Below, piece after piece: positions 36,328 to 45,163 of a stretch of DNA of 64,000 bases. Numbering within the stretch: position 1 is the stretch's first letter; each line of letters opens with the position of its first letter. Position numbers and translations under genes: made by a program. The notes under the pieces are model-generated. The model did no database searches and had not been told where the DNA came from. It saw nothing but the letters and a program-made list of their open reading frames with translations. This DNA comes from Mycolicibacterium arabiense (lineage in GTDB: Bacteria > Actinomycetota > Actinomycetes > Mycobacteriales > Mycobacteriaceae): positions 1,116,001-1,180,000 of the forward strand of contig NZ_AP022593.1 of the NCBI RefSeq assembly GCF_010731815.2, read 5' to 3'.

Positions 36328-37949
36328 ATCGCTGAGCCCACGACCGACGGCGCGGCGCGGCGCCCGTCGTGCACCAGCAGGGCGACATGAAGCGAGGTCA
36401 TCGACTCCGCGTCATCGAGGTCGACCCCGAGGGTGCGTTCGATCGCGGCGAGCCGCTTGTAGAGCGACGGGCGACTGATGTGCAGTCGCTGCGCCAGCGC
36501 GGCCTTGTTGCCCGATGCGGCGAGGAATTCGCGTAGGACGGTCAGGTTCGACGGCTGGGCGGTGTCGGGGCTCGTGAGCAGGGCGCGCAGTTCGGTCTCG
36601 GCGAAGCTCTGCACGCGCGGGTCCTCGCGGAGCAGGGAGAGCAGCCCGCGCAGCCGGACGTCGGAGGCACGGAAGTACGAGCGCCCGTGGGTCGAGGGGC
36701 CCATGCCGATGGCCACCTCCGCGACGTGGGCGGCCTCGGCCAGACCACCGACCGCGTCGACGACGTCACCACCCGGTGGCCCGACCGCGACGACGGCCGC
36801 GACGCCGTGGGCCTGCCGGATCCGTTGCCCGACCACGTCACCCAGCGCAGTCAGCGCCTTCTCCTCGGTGCCGGCCCTGCCAGAACTCAGCGACAGCACG
36901 GCGCCGATCTCGCCGTCACGCCGGATCGCGAACAGTGCTGTGTGGCCGGCTGCGTTGACGGTGTGCGCGACGGTGTCGAGTAGTTCGACGTTGCGTCGTT
37001 GCGTGGCAACGGGATCGGTGTCGTCCGACGTCCGGTCCACCCGCACCGTGACGGGCAGATACCTCGCGGCCTTGCGCAGCCCGAGCGCGTGCGCTCGGGC
37101 TGCCGCCTCCGCGTCGTCGGTGATCCGGCCGCGCACGATGTCGTCGATCAGCCCGCTCTGCGCCTGCTGGTGCAGCCCGGAACGATCCCGTTCGATCATG
37201 CGGTGCAGCGCGAGCGCCGCGGAGGCTCGTTCGAGTACCCGGCGCGCGCGGGCGGTGTCCGCCGGGCGGCTCGGCACGATGAGCCGGCCCCATTCCTCGG
37301 TGCGCGGGCCGACCGACGTGACCACCCACTGCTCGTCACCGCCAGGGGGCACCAGACGCGACCGCCGCTCCCAGTCCTCGAGCAACGCCGCTGCGGCCCG
37401 ACCGCTGGCCGACACGGCCAGCGCCTGGTGCGTCAGGTCCTCGAGTACGACGGGTTCGTCGAGCATCCGAGCGGCCGCATCGACGATGCCGGGCACCGAG
37501 GCGCGCTTCATGCTCAGCTCGGTGAACACCTCGTGCACGCGCCGGTCGAAGGCGACTTCGTCGTACTGTTCGGCGACGATGCGACGATGCACCGTCTCGG
37601 TCACCTCGACGAACTTGATCGGCTGGTGCAGGACCACCAAGGCCAGGTTCAGGTTCCTCGCGGTTGCGGCGACCGAGGCCGGCACCGACCGCAGGGACGC
37701 GCCGAGTTCGACGACCACGCCGAGGGCACCGGCGTCGGCGAGGCCCCGCAGGTAGGACTTCGGCGCGCGGCGCAGGGGCGCGCCGGTGGTCAGCAGCAGT
37801 TCGCCGCCGCGCAGGAGTGCCGAGAGGTCGGCGACGTCACCGACGTGCACCCAGCGGATCTCGTCGGCCCAGCGGCAGTCGCTGAGAACCTCGGGCTCGC
37901 CGCGCGCGACGACGTCGAGTGCGACGACGTCGGCGATGGTCACGGGCAC
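36324..37949 (-). CDS. PucR-family transcriptional regulator
   Basis: This 541-residue protein has the N-terminal PucR sensory domain (TIADVVALDVVARGEPEVLSD in two parts, then LLRGGELLLTTGAPL), a central GGDEF-like CdaR region, and the C-terminal helix-turn-helix GNKAALAQRLHISRPSLYKRL. PucR proteins usually activate purine, amine or amino acid catabolism. It is divergent from mmsA and an aminotransferase, which are the obvious targets. The start is GTG 37949 or, two codons later, GTG 37943. No ribosome site is visible; a -10-like TACACT ends seven bases before 37949, so the mRNA may be leaderless. A perfect palindrome covers this spot. Confidence 0.9.
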   Translation of the reverse strand: MPVTIADVVALDVVARGEPEVLSDCRWADEIRWVHVGDVADLSALLRGGELLLTTGAPLRRAPKSYLRGLADAGALGVVVELGASLRSVPASVAATARNLNLALVVLHQPIKFVEVTETVHRRIVAEQYDEVAFDRRVHEVFTELSMKRASVPGIVDAAARMLDEPVVLEDLTHQALAVSASGRAAAALLEDWERRSRLVPPGGDEQWVVTSVGPRTEEWGRLIVPSRPADTARARRVLERASAALALHRMIERDRSGLHQQAQSGLIDDIVRGRITDDAEAAARAHALGLRKAARYLPVTVRVDRTSDDTDPVATQRRNVELLDTVAHTVNAAGHTALFAIRRDGEIGAVLSLSSGRAGTEEKALTALGDVVGQRIRQAHGVAAVVAVGPPGGDVVDAVGGLAEAAHVAEVAIGMGPSTHGRSYFRASDVRLRGLLSLLREDPRVQSFAETELRALLTSPDTAQPSNLTVLREFLAASGNKAALAQRLHISRPSLYKRLAAIERTLGVDLDDAESMTSLHVALLVHDGRRAAPSVVGSAI

Positions 37950-37963
37950 TTACACAGTGTAAG
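37949..37963. promoter_or_regulatory. Palindromic operator overlapping the PucR promoter and start codon
   Basis: CTTACAC-A-GTGTAAG is a perfect inverted repeat with 7-base arms. On the minus strand it contains TACACT (37961-37956), a good -10 box, and it ends at the G of the PucR GTG codon. A protein bound here would block RNA polymerase, so this is a likely autoregulatory site; it is about 125 bases from the mmsA start. Confidence 0.65.
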
Positions 37964-38085
37964 CGGATCGGCGGTGATCGAGACGTTTCGTCACCGGTCT
38001 GGCTAGGCGAGCACTGTCAGACTCGACGGTGTCACCGCCAGCACTGCGGCTGGTCCGGCCCCAACCAACCGCAAAGGGCTCCTAC

Positions 38086-39576
38086 ATGCGCACGATCTCC
38101 CACTGGCTGAACAACGAAGCCTTCGCGGGCAGCAGCGACTCCACCGCCCCCGTGACCAACCCGGCGACGGGCGAGGTCACCGGCGAGGTCGCACTGGCCA
38201 GCGTCGCCGATGCGCAGGCCGTGATCGATGCCGCCGCTGCCGCCTTCCCGGCGTGGCGCGACACCAGCCTGGCCAAGCGCACCCAGATCCTGTTCAACTT
38301 CCGCGAGCTGCTGAACTCCCGCAAGGGCGAGCTGGCCGCGCTGATCACCGCCGAGCACGGCAAGGTGCTCTCCGACGCCCTCGGCGAGGTGAGCCGCGGC
38401 CAGGAGGTCGTCGAGTTCGCCTGCGGCATACCGCATCTGCTCAAGGGCGGCTTCACCGAGAACGCCTCGACCAACGTCGACGTCTACTCGATCCGTCAGC
38501 CGCTGGGCGTCGTCGGCGTCATCTCCCCGTTCAACTTCCCCGCGATGGTCCCGATGTGGTTCTTCCCCATCGCGATCGCCACGGGCAACACCGTGGTCCT
38601 CAAGCCGTCGGAGAAGGATCCCTCGGCGTCGCTGTGGATCGCCGAGCTGTGGGCCGAGGCCGGACTGCCGGCCGGCGTGTTCAACGTCCTGCAGGGCGAC
38701 AAGACCGCCGTCGACGAGCTGTTGACCAACCCGAAGGTGAAGTCGGTCAGCTTCGTCGGGTCCACCCCGATCGCGCAGTACGTCTACGCCACCGGCACGA
38801 CCGCGGGCAAGCGCGTCCAGGCCCTCGGCGGCGCGAAGAACCACGCCGTGGTGCTGCCCGACGCCGACCTCGACCTGGCGGCCGACGCGATGGTCAACGC
38901 GGGCTTCGGCTCGGCCGGTGAGCGCTGCATGGCGATCTCCGCCTGCGTCGCCGTCGGACCGATCGCCGACGACCTGGTCGCCAAGATCGCCGAGCGCACC
39001 ACGCCGCTCAAGATCGGCGACGGCACCAAGGATTCGGACATGGGCCCGCTGGTGACCAAGGCCCACCGCGACAAGGTGGCCTCCTACATCGACGCAGGCG
39101 AGAACGACGGCGCCAAGATCGTCGTCGACGGCCGAAACGTCACCGCCGACGGGGGGCAGGAGGGCTTCTGGCTCGGCCCCACGCTGATCGACCAGGTGAC
39201 CCCCGAGATGAGCGTCTACACCGACGAGATCTTCGGCCCAGTCCTGTCGGTCGTGCGCGTCGAGACCTACGACGAGGCGATGGACCTCATCAACGCCAAC
39301 CCCTACGGCAACGGCACCGCGATCTTCACCAACGACGGCGGCGCGGCCCGGCGCTTCCAGAACGAGGTGCAGGTCGGCATGGTCGGCATCAACGTCCCGA
39401 TCCCCGTGCCGATGGCCTACTACAGCTTCGGCGGCTGGAAGAACTCGCTGTTCGGCGACTCCCACGCCCACGGCATGGACGGCGTGCAGTTCTTCACCCG
39501 CCAGAAGGCCATCACGCAGCGCTGGCTCGACCCCAGCCACGGCGGCATCAACCTCGGCTTCCCCGAGAACGCCTGA
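38086..39576 (+). CDS. mmsA: Methylmalonate-semialdehyde dehydrogenase (CoA-acylating)
   Basis: MmsA oxidises malonate or methylmalonate semialdehyde with NAD+ and CoA to acetyl-CoA or propionyl-CoA and CO2, in valine, beta-alanine, thymine and inositol catabolism. The 496-residue ALDH shows ISPFNFPAMVPMWFFPIAIA, KPSEKDPSAS and the catalytic Cys in GSAGERCMAIS, where the CMA sequence is typical of this CoA-dependent subgroup. ATG 38086 (MRTISHWLNN) is the natural start. The aminotransferase gene follows 120 bases later; together they would convert an omega-amino acid such as beta-alanine to a CoA ester. Regulation is probably through the divergent PucR. Confidence 0.94.
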   Translation: MRTISHWLNNEAFAGSSDSTAPVTNPATGEVTGEVALASVADAQAVIDAAAAAFPAWRDTSLAKRTQILFNFRELLNSRKGELAALITAEHGKVLSDALGEVSRGQEVVEFACGIPHLLKGGFTENASTNVDVYSIRQPLGVVGVISPFNFPAMVPMWFFPIAIATGNTVVLKPSEKDPSASLWIAELWAEAGLPAGVFNVLQGDKTAVDELLTNPKVKSVSFVGSTPIAQYVYATGTTAGKRVQALGGAKNHAVVLPDADLDLAADAMVNAGFGSAGERCMAISACVAVGPIADDLVAKIAERTTPLKIGDGTKDSDMGPLVTKAHRDKVASYIDAGENDGAKIVVDGRNVTADGGQEGFWLGPTLIDQVTPEMSVYTDEIFGPVLSVVRVETYDEAMDLINANPYGNGTAIFTNDGGAARRFQNEVQVGMVGINVPIPVPMAYYSFGGWKNSLFGDSHAHGMDGVQFFTRQKAITQRWLDPSHGGINLGFPENA

Positions 39577-39586
39577 CCCCCCTCCC

Positions 39587-39650
39587 CCGCGACCGTGCGT
39601 GTCTGCGGCCGACACGCCGCACTTCAACAGGAGTTCACGCACGCTCGCGG
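39587..39650. repeat. 64-base palindromic element between mmsA and the aminotransferase gene
   Basis: The outer arms CCGCGACCGTGCGTG (39587-39601) and CACGCACGCTCGCGG (39636-39650) pair at 14 of 15 positions. Inside the left half there is a second hairpin, GCGTGTC-N7-GACACGC (39597-39617), which competes with the outer one. It starts 10 bases after the mmsA stop. It could be a REP-like or MITE-like element, or a terminator/attenuator with alternative folds. No T-run follows, so a simple terminator is less likely. Confidence 0.6.
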
Positions 39651-39696
39651 TGGAACTAGTTGCCTGCCGACGCCGACCACAGTGAAAGATGGACCC

Positions 39697-41079
39697 ATGA
39701 CCACCACCCAGGACACCTCGACGCTGCCCAACGGCCTGTCGCTCGAGGATGCGCGCGCCGAGTCCGCCCGCACCTACGAACTCGACCGCACGCACGTCTT
39801 CCACTCGTGGTCGGCGCAGGCGCAGATCAAGCCGATGACGATCGTGGCGTCCGACGGCTCCTACGTGTGGGACGGCGACGGCAACAAGCTGCTCGACTTC
39901 TCCGGCCAGTTGGTCTTCACCAACATCGGTCATCAGCACCCCAAGGTCGTCGCGGCGATCCAGGCGCAGGCGGCGAAACTCTGCACGGTCGCGCCGCAGC
40001 ACGCCAACGACGCGCGCTCCGAGGCGGCCCGCCTGATCGCCGAGCGCACACCGGGCGAGCTGAACAAGATCTTCTTCACCAACGGTGGCGCCGACGCCGT
40101 CGAACACGCGGTGCGCATGGCCCGTCTGCACACGGGCCGGTACAAGGTGCTCTCGCGCTACCGCTCCTACCACGGCGGCACCGACACCGCGGTCAACCTG
40201 ACCGGTGACCCGCGCCGCTACCCGAATGACTACGCGAGCGCCGGCGTCGTGCACTTCAACGGCCCGTTCCTCTACCGCAGTTCGTTCTACGCCGAGAACG
40301 AGCAGCAGGAATCGGACCGCGCGCTGGAGTACCTCGAGCGCCTCATTCAGCACGAGGGTGCGTCGTCGTTCGCCGCGATCATCCTCGAGTCGGTGCCCGG
40401 CACCGCGGGCATCATGGTCCCCCCGCCCGGCTACATGGCCGGCGTCCGGGAGATCTGCGACAAGTACGGCATCGTGATGATCGCCGACGAGGTCATGGCC
40501 GGGTTCGGCCGTACCGGTGAGTGGTTCGCGATCCAGAACTTCGACGTGACGCCGGACCTCATCACGTTCGCCAAGGGCGTCACGTCGGGCTACGTGCCGC
40601 TGGGCGGCGTCGCGATCAGCTCGGAGATCGCCGCGACGTTCGACGACCGCGCCTACCCGGGCGGGCTGACCTACTCCGGTCACCCGCTGGCGTGCGCTGC
40701 CGCCGTCGCCACCATCAACGCCATGGAGGACGAGGGCATGGTGGCCAATGCCAAGCGCATCGGCTCCGACGTCCTCGGCCCCGGGCTGCGCGACCTGGCC
40801 GCCAAGCACCGCTGCGTGGGCGAGGTCCGCGGGCTCGGGGTGTTCTGGGCGGTCGAGTTGGTGGCCGACCAGCAGACGCGGGAACCGTTGGCGCCGTATG
40901 GCGGATCGAGCCCCGCGATGAACTCGGTGCTCGCAGCGTGCAAGCAGAACGGTCTGCTGCCGTTCGCGAACTTCAACCGCATCCACGCGGTGCCCGCGTG
41001 CAACATCAGCGACGACGAGGTGGCCGAGGGTCTACGGATCCTCGACGCCGCACTCGACGTCGCCGACGCCGCGCTGTAG
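39697..41079 (+). CDS. Class III omega-aminotransferase (beta-alanine/4-aminobutyrate type)
   Basis: This 460-residue PLP enzyme has the class III landmarks: FTNGGADAVEHAVRMARLHTG, YHGGTDTAVNLTG, MIADEVMAGFGRTG with the cofactor Asp, and the Schiff-base lysine in ITFAKGVTSGYVPLGG. Gene order with mmsA and PucR favours an omega-amino acid : pyruvate or 2-oxoglutarate role producing malonate or methylmalonate semialdehyde. ATG 39697 (MTTTQDTSTLPNG) is chosen because the upstream open frame covers the palindromic element. It converges with the HNH gene, 11 bases away. Confidence 0.92.
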   Translation: MTTTQDTSTLPNGLSLEDARAESARTYELDRTHVFHSWSAQAQIKPMTIVASDGSYVWDGDGNKLLDFSGQLVFTNIGHQHPKVVAAIQAQAAKLCTVAPQHANDARSEAARLIAERTPGELNKIFFTNGGADAVEHAVRMARLHTGRYKVLSRYRSYHGGTDTAVNLTGDPRRYPNDYASAGVVHFNGPFLYRSSFYAENEQQESDRALEYLERLIQHEGASSFAAIILESVPGTAGIMVPPPGYMAGVREICDKYGIVMIADEVMAGFGRTGEWFAIQNFDVTPDLITFAKGVTSGYVPLGGVAISSEIAATFDDRAYPGGLTYSGHPLACAAAVATINAMEDEGMVANAKRIGSDVLGPGLRDLAAKHRCVGEVRGLGVFWAVELVADQQTREPLAPYGGSSPAMNSVLAACKQNGLLPFANFNRIHAVPACNISDDEVAEGLRILDAALDVADAAL

Positions 41080-41090
41080 TCCGGCCGCCG

Positions 41091-42689
41091 CTAGAACGGC
41101 GGGTCGTCTGGAGTGGCGTCGGCCTGCGGTGGTGGTGGACGCCAGTCGGCGGATACGAACTCGTCCTCCAAGGGGTCGTTGGCCCAGGTGCACCATGGAC
41201 TGGTGCTAGACGCCCCGCCCTTGAAGACGAGCAGCTTGCGGCGCATGTCGTTGCGCCACTTGCGGATGTCGATCTCGTGGTGCCGAGCGCGGTTGAGCGC
41301 CAGTGTCCGCTCGTTGGCTGCCGCCTTGGCGTGCATGGCGCGGCGTGCGGCAGCGACGCGTGCGGCCTTCTCGCGCCGCCTGTTGCCGAATCGGAGCGTG
41401 GGCGCACCGCACGCGGCAGCGATGTCGTCGAACAGTTCGGCACCGTCGGGCGTGCTGCGGTAGACCCGCCCGGTGGGCGACGTCCAGGTGATGGTCCCGT
41501 CGGCGGCCTGTTCGTCACGCCAGCCGTCGGGCCCGCCGTGGAAAGTCTTGAGCCGATGGTGCTGACGGCAGTAGCACCCCAGGTTGGTCCCGAGCGTCGG
41601 CCCGCCCGTACGTGGGTCGTCGTGGTCGAACGGCACGGTGTGGTCGACGTCGGCGCGCCACGCGGGCCGGTCGCACCCGGGGAACCGGCACCTCAGGTCG
41701 CGGCAGCGGATCCAGCGCTCCACCGCTGCGGACGGTTGGTACCGCAGCGAGGCAGCCACGTCGGCGTTGGTGGGCGGCGGACCGACCGGACGAAGGATTG
41801 CGGTGTCGGCGATCTGGCGGACCTGGTCGGCATCGATGACGCCGTAGCCCTCCAAGTGGCCGGGTTCGTCGCTGCGGCCCACCACGGTGGCGTCGGTGGC
41901 GATGACGTTGATGACGAAACGTGGTGCGCCGCTATGCGGGGCGGGATCGGCGATTCGGGAGGGGCAGTCCGCCCGCCCGCACGCGCACGCCAAGTCCCTG
42001 CCGACGCGAAGTGCGTCGATGGCATCGGCACGCCGCTGGGCCGTGGTGCGGGGATCGTCGGCGCACACCGAGGCGGCCATCTCGGTCAGATGCTTGTCGA
42101 ACATCGCCGCCACGGGCGCCGGCAGCGACGCCACCATCTTGGCCATGCCGTTGGGTTGGGCGGTGATGGTGACGTGGCGCTCGGTGTCTGCCTTGATGCG
42201 GCGCTTCTTGGCGGCCTCGGGGTCGATCACGGCAATCGCTGCGTCGGCGGCGTCGATGACCCGCCGGCGCGACCACGACTGCCAGGTCGACAGCTTGGTG
42301 GCCAGCCGTTGGTCGATCTGCGGCATCAGGTCGGCGTCGACGAGTTCGGTGCGCCGGATGATCGCCTCGGCGGTGGGCCAGTCGATCCGCCCGTCGGAGA
42401 GCAGGGACGTGACCTCGGGCAACCGGGTGTCGAGGGCTTCGGCCTGCGCCACGATTGCGCTGGCCGCAGTGGGCGTCGTGTTCAGCGCGGCACCGACTTC
42501 GGCGCTGGCGCGGGCGAAGCCGGTGATCAGCGCGTAGCCCGGGTCGCCATCGATGCCCTCGGCCTCGGCGGTGCGGAGCCAGAGCAGGCCGGCGATCGCC
42601 GCCATGCGCCGGGCGATGAGCGCAGATTCCTCACGACGGCATTGCTCGACCTCGGTGAGCAGATCGCCTGCCAGAGGTTCTTCGAACAT
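41091..42689 (-). CDS. DUF222 / HNH endonuclease domain protein (13E12 family)
   Basis: This 532-residue protein belongs to the family known in M. tuberculosis as 13E12 proteins, often associated with REP13E12 elements. The N-terminal DUF222 region runs to about residue 300; the HNH nuclease region is CRFPGCDRPAWRADVDHTVPF, followed by GGPTLGTNLGCYCRQHHRLK with the second Cys pair and HH. The metal and catalytic residues are present, so it may cut DNA, but the biological role of the family is unclear. The C-terminal 100 residues are basic and then Pro-rich. Multiple copies per genome are usual; this copy has no visible flanking direct repeats. Confidence 0.9.
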   Translation of the reverse strand: MFEEPLAGDLLTEVEQCRREESALIARRMAAIAGLLWLRTAEAEGIDGDPGYALITGFARASAEVGAALNTTPTAASAIVAQAEALDTRLPEVTSLLSDGRIDWPTAEAIIRRTELVDADLMPQIDQRLATKLSTWQSWSRRRVIDAADAAIAVIDPEAAKKRRIKADTERHVTITAQPNGMAKMVASLPAPVAAMFDKHLTEMAASVCADDPRTTAQRRADAIDALRVGRDLACACGRADCPSRIADPAPHSGAPRFVINVIATDATVVGRSDEPGHLEGYGVIDADQVRQIADTAILRPVGPPPTNADVAASLRYQPSAAVERWIRCRDLRCRFPGCDRPAWRADVDHTVPFDHDDPRTGGPTLGTNLGCYCRQHHRLKTFHGGPDGWRDEQAADGTITWTSPTGRVYRSTPDGAELFDDIAAACGAPTLRFGNRRREKAARVAAARRAMHAKAAANERTLALNRARHHEIDIRKWRNDMRRKLLVFKGGASSTSPWCTWANDPLEDEFVSADWRPPPPQADATPDDPPF

Positions 42690-42743
42690 GCGTTCGATTT
42701 TACGCTCGAACTAAGCCGCGCGCAACGACTTTCGCACCCGTCC

Positions 42744-44159
42744 TCACGCGAACCGGTGCACGTTCGGCGACGGCTCCCAGCCCGGATCTCCGGTGCGGGC
42801 GTAGGCGACCCAGGCGCCGTGCATCTCGTCGGCGAGCCGCGCGGGTGGGTCGACGTCGCCGAGGAGACCACGCGGGCCGCGCAAGGCCGGCACCTCGAGA
42901 CGGTCGAAGACGAACGGCAGTTCGACGGTGTGCGCAGCACCCAGCAACCCATCGAGTGCGTCTGAGCGCCAATCGAACTCGTAACGGTGCGTCGGAGCGC
43001 TCCCGCGGGAGGCGCGAGCGTCGGCCAGCCGTCGCGTACCGATGCCGAACAGTGCATCACCGAGTATCGCCGACCGCACCGACCCCCAGCCGGCCTCGGA
43101 TCGGCGAACCCGGTACTCCTGCACCACCGCTGTCGGATCGGCGTGGGCCCTGGCGGCCACGTCCAGCGCGTCCTGCTCGGTCGAGTCCGCCAAGTCCCCG
43201 CCCGGTACCAGGTAGAGGTTTCCCTCCTGCGCGTTCGTGCCCAGCAGCAGCGGAATGTCGGCCGCCGTTCCGTTTTCGACGGACTCAGCAGGCTGCTCGT
43301 CGAGCACCACGCTGAAAGCGCTGAGACCGAGCAGCGGGTCGAACCTCGTCCCCGTGCGCAGATCCAGCCCGGCCAACTTGGGCACCACGGCGACCAACTC
43401 CTCGACCGGCACGCCCGCGAAGTCGTCGGCCGTCGGCGAGACACCGAGCAGTGCTGCGGCGCGGTGGGTGACCCGTGCTGCCTGCTCGCTGGAGAAGGCA
43501 CCGAGCCCGTTGCCGCTCTGCATGATCGCCCGCCGGACCACACCTTCGGCGTCGGGAATGGCGAGCATCGCGCCCACCAGCGTGGCGCCCGCGGACTGGC
43601 CGAACAGCGTGACGTTGTCGGGGTCGCCGCCGAAACCCGCGATGTTGGCTCGGACCCAGCGCAGCGCCGCCAGTACGTCGAGCAAGCCCCGGTTGGGCGG
43701 CGCATCCGGTAGGTCGAGGAAGCCGACGATGCCAAGCCGGTAGGTGACGTTGACCAGCACCACCCCGTCCCGTGCGAACGCCGTCCCGTCGTAGAGTGGG
43801 GATTGCGTTGCGCCCGAGACGAACCCGCCGCCGTGGACGAACACCATCACCGGACACGCCACGCCGTCCGCCGGCGCGTAGACGTCGACCGTCAGGTAGT
43901 CGGGATCGGCCATCGCGGCGGCTCCGAAGTACGGCGACATGTCGAGGTTCCCGAACCCGCCGCGGGGAGCTTGCGGCGCCATGGCCCCGGGCCGGGTCGC
44001 GTCCCGAATGCCCGACCACTCCCAGTGAGGGTGCGGTGTCGCGAATCCGGCAGCGCCGACAGGCGGTGCGGCATAGGGGATTCCGTGAAATGACGCGGTT
44101 CGCGCCGCGACGTGGCCCCGGACCCGGCCGGACGAGGTGGTGACGACGACCTCAGACAT
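42744..44159 (-). CDS. Type B carboxylesterase
   Basis: This 471-residue esterase has the type B signature: FHGIPYAAPPVG at the start, VMVFVHGGGFVSGA (oxyanion hole) and the nucleophile GQSAGA, with a later LLLGTNAQEGNLY (acid) and the His in LLGAAHTVELPFVF. No signal peptide is visible. The ATG at 44159 lies inside the end of the MBL-fold gene (8-base overlap in the corrected frame), so the two are translationally coupled. Substrate unknown. Confidence 0.9.
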   Translation of the reverse strand: MSEVVVTTSSGRVRGHVAARTASFHGIPYAAPPVGAAGFATPHPHWEWSGIRDATRPGAMAPQAPRGGFGNLDMSPYFGAAAMADPDYLTVDVYAPADGVACPVMVFVHGGGFVSGATQSPLYDGTAFARDGVVLVNVTYRLGIVGFLDLPDAPPNRGLLDVLAALRWVRANIAGFGGDPDNVTLFGQSAGATLVGAMLAIPDAEGVVRRAIMQSGNGLGAFSSEQAARVTHRAAALLGVSPTADDFAGVPVEELVAVVPKLAGLDLRTGTRFDPLLGLSAFSVVLDEQPAESVENGTAADIPLLLGTNAQEGNLYLVPGGDLADSTEQDALDVAARAHADPTAVVQEYRVRRSEAGWGSVRSAILGDALFGIGTRRLADARASRGSAPTHRYEFDWRSDALDGLLGAAHTVELPFVFDRLEVPALRGPRGLLGDVDPPARLADEMHGAWVAYARTGDPGWEPSPNVHRFA

Positions 44160-45062
44160 CGGTCACCCGGGCGAACGCCGCCCACTGCGCGATGGTGAAC
44201 CCTTCTCCGTCGCGGCGCAGTTCCGCGCCACCGTGGCCGCCCAGATGGGCGGGGAACACCAGCGTGTTGGTGTCGGCGGCCCGGCCGAGGATGCGACGGC
44301 GCGTCGCCCTCGACTGTCGGGGTCGACGCAGAAGCAGCTGTTGACCTCGGGTTCGAGGAACTGCAGCGGGGTGTGCAGCATGTCGCCGACGAACAGCGCT
44401 CTGTCCGTGCCGGATTCGAGCGCGACGATCGACGAGCCGGGCGTGTGCCCCGGGGTCGGCTCCAGCCGCAGCGCGCCGTCGATGTCGAAGCCGTCGTCCC
44501 ATAGTTCGACGAGGCCCGCGTCGCGCACCGGAGCCACGCTGTCCTCGAAGACGTTCTCGTTGCCCCGCCCCCGCCGCGGCACGTGGCCGTTGTCCGGATC
44601 CCAGTACTCGAAGTCGCGCCGTGGCATCAGATACGTGGCATTCGGGAACGTCGGCACCCACGAGCCGTCGTCGAGGTAGGTGTTCCAGCCCACGTGGTCG
44701 TTGTGCAGGTGAGTGTTGATTACCAGGTCGACGTCCTCGGGGCTGACACCGGCCCGGCTCAGGTTGCCGAGGAAGTCGGTGTCGAGGTGGTCCCACACCT
44801 TGGCGTGCGGCCGTTGCTTGTGGTTGCCGACGCCCGTGTCCACGAGGATCGTCCTGCCCGCACTGCGCAACAGCCACGTCTGGATGGCGCTGACGCACAC
44901 GTCGGCGGCCGGATCCCAGAAGTCTGGGGCCAGCCAGTCCTCGTTGCGCCGCCAGGCGTCGTCGGAGCTGTCCGGGAAGAAGGTCGACGGCGACAACTCG
45001 ACCGAACCGAAGTACTCCATGACCCGGGTGATGGACACGTCACCCAACACGATCTCGTTCAT
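44152..45062 (-). pseudogene. MBL-fold metallo-hydrolase, frameshifted near 44308
   Basis: The N-terminal 250 residues read from ATG 45062 (MNEIVLGDVSITRV) are a good MBL-fold hydrolase with THLHNDHVGWN, PTPGHTPGS and FVGDMLHTPLQFLEPE. After NSCFCVDPDSR the frame turns into low-complexity sequence and stops at 44163. In the next frame the expected family ending appears: ATRRRILGRAADTNTLVFPAHLGGHGGAELRR, ending at 44152 and overlapping the esterase start. The change of frame lies at about 44305-44313, near the CCC run 44307-44309, and a missing base would explain it (911 bases instead of 912). This is either a sequencing error or a recent mutation; in the second case the enzyme loses its C-terminal strands. 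Confidence 0.8.
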
Positions 45063-45163
45063 GCCCCAAGGCTGCCGACCACCCCGGCCCGTCAACCAGC
45101 CCCTGCGGTGCCTACCCCTGCCAGGATCAGTCACGCGCTCGCGAGGAAGCGCATAGTCGAAGG

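Noticed and set aside
38032..40986. 984-codon open frame antisense to mmsA and the aminotransferase gene
   Set aside because: It is a mirror of codon bias in a GC-rich genome; the protein is low-complexity and Val/Asp/Gly-rich, while both sense genes carry clear enzyme motifs.
40521..42965. 814-codon plus-strand open frame across the HNH gene
   Set aside because: Arg/Gly-rich shadow sequence with no domain; the minus-strand frame holds the DUF222-HNH protein.
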